9,002 nucleotides of DNA from assembly GCA_947373775.1 (NCBI GenBank), contig CANBZE010000053.1, positions 1 to 9,002 of the forward strand. Direction: 5' to 3'. Positions 6,548 to 9,002 of this stretch are shown here, one piece after another. The notes beneath the pieces were generated by a model, which was given only the letters and a program-made list of their open reading frames with translations, made no database searches and was not told the origin of the DNA. Position numbers and translations under genes: made by a program. The stretch comes from Alphaproteobacteria bacterium (GTDB taxonomy: Bacteria > Pseudomonadota > Alphaproteobacteria > Micropepsales > Micropepsaceae). Position 1 is the stretch's first letter. Each line of letters opens with the position of its first letter.

Positions 6548-7018
6548 ATGTCTTCCTCTTCCGATCTGCCCTACCGGCCCTGTGTCGGCATCATGCTGTT
6601 CAACACGGACGGCAAGGTGTTCGTCGGCAAGCGCATCGACCAAAGCGTGGAAGGCTGGCAGATGCCGCAAGGCGGCATCGACAAGGGCGAGACGCCCAAA
6701 CAGGCCGCCAAGCGCGAGCTGCAGGAAGAAGTCGGCACCGACAAGGCCGAAATCATGTCTGAGATGGAAGATTGGGTGACATATGATTTGCCGCAGCACC
6801 TGATCGGCGTGGCGTTTCACGGCAAATACAAGGGCCAGCGCCAGAAATGGTTCGCCATGCGCTTCACTGGCAAGGATGCCGATATCGACCTGACCGCGCA
6901 TGAGCCGGAATTCTCGGACTTCCAATGGGTCAGTCTTGCCGATTTGCCCGGCCTGATCGTGCCTTTCAAGCGCGAAACCTATAAGGCGGTCATTGCCGCT
7001 TTCAAAAACCTGGCATGA
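6548..7018 (+). CDS. rppH: RNA pyrophosphohydrolase (Nudix)
   Basis: A 156-aa cytosolic Nudix hydrolase of the RppH/NudH type. It removes pyrophosphate from 5'-triphosphorylated RNA, starting 5'-end-dependent mRNA decay, and some relatives also act on dinucleoside polyphosphates. The Nudix box G-x5-E-x7-REUxEExGU is complete: G42, E48, R56, E57, E60, E61, G63. It is preceded by the diagnostic GWQMPQGGID (36-45), which separates RppH from general Nudix proteins. YRPCVGIMLFN at the N-terminus and QKWFAMRF (99-106) are further family blocks. Length is normal. ATG 6548 is 11 nt after the preceding stop; the ribosome binding site is weak, so co-transcription with the YibQ-like gene is likely. The stop overlaps the downstream hydrolase start (ATGA, 7015-7018). 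Confidence 0.96.
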   Translation: MSSSSDLPYRPCVGIMLFNTDGKVFVGKRIDQSVEGWQMPQGGIDKGETPKQAAKRELQEEVGTDKAEIMSEMEDWVTYDLPQHLIGVAFHGKYKGQRQKWFAMRFTGKDADIDLTAHEPEFSDFQWVSLADLPGLIVPFKRETYKAVIAAFKNLA

Positions 7019-7779
7019 GCAAATCTCCCGTTGTGATGATCCACGGGGCCTTCTGCGGACCCTGGTCGTTGGAGGGGCTGAAGGAAAAATTCGAGGCCGC
7101 CGGTTATGCCGTCACCGCGCCGCCCCTGCGCTTCCACGACGAAAAGCGATCGTCCCCGGCATTGGCCACCACCGGCCTTGCCGATTACGCCGCCGACCTG
7201 GAAGGCGAAATCGGGGCTTTAAAAGCACCCCCCATCCTGGTGGGCCATTCCATGGGCGGATTGCTGGCGCAGATGCTGGCGGCGCGCGTCGAGGTTGCCG
7301 CGTTGATATTGCTGGCGCCGTCGCCGCCCTGGGGCGTGACACCGACCACCCTGTTTGAAATCGGCGCCGCCCACGCGATGCACCTGCAGCCTGGTCACTG
7401 GAACCAGGTGCTGGAGCCCAACCGCGACGTGGCGCTGGCCCATTCGCTGGACCGGCTGCCGCGCGACATGCGCGACGCTGTCTATGGCCGCTTCGTGGCC
7501 GAGTCGGGCCGCGCCATGTTCGAAGTGATGAACTGGGCGATGGATTTCAACCAGGCCAGCGCGGTGGAAGCCGATGCGGTAACAGCCCCCATGCTGTTTC
7601 TCACCGGCAGCGAGGACAAGATCAATCCGCCTTCAACTGTAGAAAATATCGCCAAATTATATGGCGACCGCGCAACCGCCGAAGTGTTGGACGGCATGGG
7701 GCATTGGCTGATCGGCGAACCGGGCTGGGAGCAGCTGGTGGAGCGCGCGCTGGCCTGGCTGAAAGCTAAGAAGCTCTAG
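7015..7779 (+). CDS. Alpha/beta hydrolase
   Basis: A 254-aa soluble alpha/beta-hydrolase-fold enzyme with a full putative catalytic triad: nucleophile S79 in the elbow GHSMGG (77-82), acid D201 (LTGSEDKINP) and H230 (GMGHWL). The oxyanion HG motif (H10-G11) follows the first strand (VVMIHGAF). A cap region lies at about residues 104-185 and includes the Trp/His-rich AHAMHLQPGHW and MNWAMDF stretches, which probably shape the substrate pocket. There is no signal peptide, so it is cytosolic. This fits an esterase, lipase or related hydrolase; the substrate cannot be assigned. The start ATG 7015 overlaps the rppH stop and lacks its own Shine-Dalgarno, so it is probably coupled to rppH. Its TAG stop shares a CTAG with the convergent gene, leaving no room for a terminator. 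Confidence 0.9.
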   Translation: MSKSPVVMIHGAFCGPWSLEGLKEKFEAAGYAVTAPPLRFHDEKRSSPALATTGLADYAADLEGEIGALKAPPILVGHSMGGLLAQMLAARVEVAALILLAPSPPWGVTPTTLFEIGAAHAMHLQPGHWNQVLEPNRDVALAHSLDRLPRDMRDAVYGRFVAESGRAMFEVMNWAMDFNQASAVEADAVTAPMLFLTGSEDKINPPSTVENIAKLYGDRATAEVLDGMGHWLIGEPGWEQLVERALAWLKAKKL

Positions 7780-9002
7780 CTCTTGGCGTCGGACTTGCGC
7801 TTGGCAAAGTCCTTCATGAAAGTCTGCAAGGTATCGATCGACGCGATCTTGGCCGCGGCCTCGCGGAAAGCCAGGCCATGCTGGTCGATATCGGACGACA
7901 GCACCGCGAACAGGTTGGCGTCCGGGGTGCCTTTCATCTTGGGCGCAAAATGTTCGCGCACCCGCTTCAGGCTGGCTTCGTCATTGGCCAGGCTATAGGC
8001 CACGGCCGTCCGCATCACCTGGGCGCGGTCGGTATTGCTCAGCGGAACCGTGTCGCTCCAGCGCGCATCCAGAATCTCTTCGGCCTTCTGGCCGGCAATG
8101 GCCCAGTTGCCGCTGTCCCAATAAATGTCGGCGCGCAGGTGCTTGGTGTCTTCGGCCTGGTCCACCGCGAGCAGGTCCAGGGCGTTGTCCCATTGCTTGA
8201 GGGCGGCAAAGGCGCGCGCTTCCAGCAGCATGCGCTGGTGCATTTCCTCGTCCGGCAATCCGGTGATCTGGGAATCGCGGATCGCGGCCACCGCCTTGTC
8301 GGCCTTGTGGTCCATCAGATAGACGGCGGCGAGGCGGGTGGCGACCTGCGCCTTGGCGATGCCATCCAGCCGTTTGTCGACCTGATAGGCCAGCAGGTTT
8401 GCGGCCGGACCCAGGAGGTCCACCGCCACCAGCCGGTCGGACATGCGCCGGATCATCTCGTCGCCATCGGGCCCGATGGGGGTCAGGTCGAGATTGTCAT
8501 AGAACAGCGCCAGCGCTTCCACCGGCTTCATCTTGTCGGCGCCGCCTTTCAGGAACAGGTTCACGAACGCACCGCGCATATCGTCCTGGGCGATGCGGGC
8601 CGCGTCCTGGCCGCTGAAATTCTGGGTGGCAACCCGCAGGGTCTTCAGGCCTTCATGCCATTGGCCGCGCCCGGTATAGAGCGAGGCCAGCTTGCGCAGG
8701 GTTTTGAGTTCCAGCGCGTCGCCGCGCCAGCGGAAGCGCAGTCGTTCCAGCTGCTCGATGGCCTGGGGCGCGGTAATGGCGGTGGCCTTCAGCGCCGCGT
8801 CGGTGTGATAGAAGATCGCCTGCGCCGCCAGTTTCTCATCGCCGCCTTTTTCTACCGCAACAAAATGGGCGGCGGCGCGGCCGTATTTGTTTTGCGCCGC
8901 CATCAGGCGGGCCTGCGCCAGTTCGGCGGCCAGGGCATGTCTCTGGTCCAGTTCCTTGGGCATGTGCTGCAGCGCCGCGTCGGCCAGATCGAGCCGGCCC
9001 AT
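7776..9002 (-). CDS. TPR-like helical repeat protein (5' partial)
   Basis: The C-terminal 408 residues of a protein running off the right edge on the minus strand. It is almost entirely alpha-helical with degenerate tetratricopeptide-like repeats. Examples (numbered from the edge) are LAQARLMAAQNKYGRAAAHF (28-47), LASLYTGRGQWHEGLKTL (105-122), LAAVYLMDHKADKAVAAI (224-241), ARAFAALKQWDNALDLLA (262-279) and ADIYWDSGNWAIAGQKAEEI (291-310). No catalytic motif is seen. The first codon in the window is ATG, but it opens in mid-repeat (GRLDLADAALQHMP), so I treat it as internal and the start as missing. The C-terminus is Lys-rich (FAKRKSDAKS). TPR solenoids normally bind other proteins; partner and location are unknown because any signal peptide would be outside the window. 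It is convergent with the hydrolase gene and overlaps it by 4 nt. Confidence 0.8.
   Translation of the reverse strand: MGRLDLADAALQHMPKELDQRHALAAELAQARLMAAQNKYGRAAAHFVAVEKGGDEKLAAQAIFYHTDAALKATAITAPQAIEQLERLRFRWRGDALELKTLRKLASLYTGRGQWHEGLKTLRVATQNFSGQDAARIAQDDMRGAFVNLFLKGGADKMKPVEALALFYDNLDLTPIGPDGDEMIRRMSDRLVAVDLLGPAANLLAYQVDKRLDGIAKAQVATRLAAVYLMDHKADKAVAAIRDSQITGLPDEEMHQRMLLEARAFAALKQWDNALDLLAVDQAEDTKHLRADIYWDSGNWAIAGQKAEEILDARWSDTVPLSNTDRAQVMRTAVAYSLANDEASLKRVREHFAPKMKGTPDANLFAVLSSDIDQHGLAFREAAAKIASIDTLQTFMKDFAKRKSDAKS

Noticed and set aside
9000..9002. ATG at the right edge as the true start of the TPR-like gene
   Set aside because: The sequence after it is already in mid-repeat, and the coincidence with the window edge cannot be tested; treated as internal.
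1..9002. Mobile element, prophage or defence island
   Set aside because: No transposase, integrase, terminal inverted repeats, toxin-antitoxin pair or composition shift; all eight genes look like native chromosomal genes.

Overview
The window looks like chromosomal DNA from an alphaproteobacterium. It is GC-rich with GC-heavy third codon positions, the genes are tightly packed with repeated 4-nt stop/start overlaps, and the order gpmI, EnvC-like factor, S41 protease, YibQ-like protein, rppH is one I recall from that class. I cannot place it below class from this sequence alone. No tRNA, rRNA, CRISPR array, IS element or phage gene is visible. All eight genes look like native chromosomal genes.

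Layout. (1) Positions 1-1052 hold two tandem paralogous 2OG-Fe(II) oxygenases. The first is cut by the left edge, and the two are joined by an ATGA overlap. (2) A short gap at 1053-1109 contains a plausible sigma-70-type promoter. A three-gene run follows from 1110 to 5253: gpmI (glycolytic phosphoglycerate mutase), an EnvC-like murein hydrolase activator and a CtpA-type S41 protease. These overlap by GTGA and ATGA, so they are almost certainly co-transcribed and translationally coupled. The run ends at a strong rho-independent terminator at 5274-5302. (3) The only sizeable intergenic region (5254-5474, 221 nt) carries that terminator, an array of hairpins that looks like an extragenic palindromic repeat, and an AT-rich patch before the next gene. 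(4) A second co-directional run, 5475-7779, encodes a divergent polysaccharide deacetylase (YibQ-like), the RNA pyrophosphohydrolase RppH and an alpha/beta hydrolase. (5) A convergent minus-strand gene at 7776-9002 encodes the C-terminal part of a large TPR-like helical repeat protein. Its stop codon shares a CTAG palindrome with the hydrolase stop codon.

How the genes fit together. The EnvC-like factor, CtpA and the YibQ-like protein all carry N-terminal export or anchor signals. Together they suggest an envelope module: control of septal peptidoglycan cleavage, periplasmic proteolysis and a deacetylase-fold protein. It sits beside two housekeeping enzymes of central carbon metabolism (GpmI) and mRNA 5'-end processing (RppH). 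EnvC-like and YibQ-like both appear to lack the metal ligands of the catalytic versions of their folds, so a non-catalytic scaffold or activator role is more likely for both.

Most of the window is conserved and well explained, and I see no evidence of a wholly new defence or mobile system. The least explained items are the tandem oxygenase pair, the hairpin array at 5321-5432, the absence of a ribosome binding site before the YibQ-like gene, and the alpha/beta hydrolase coupled to rppH.
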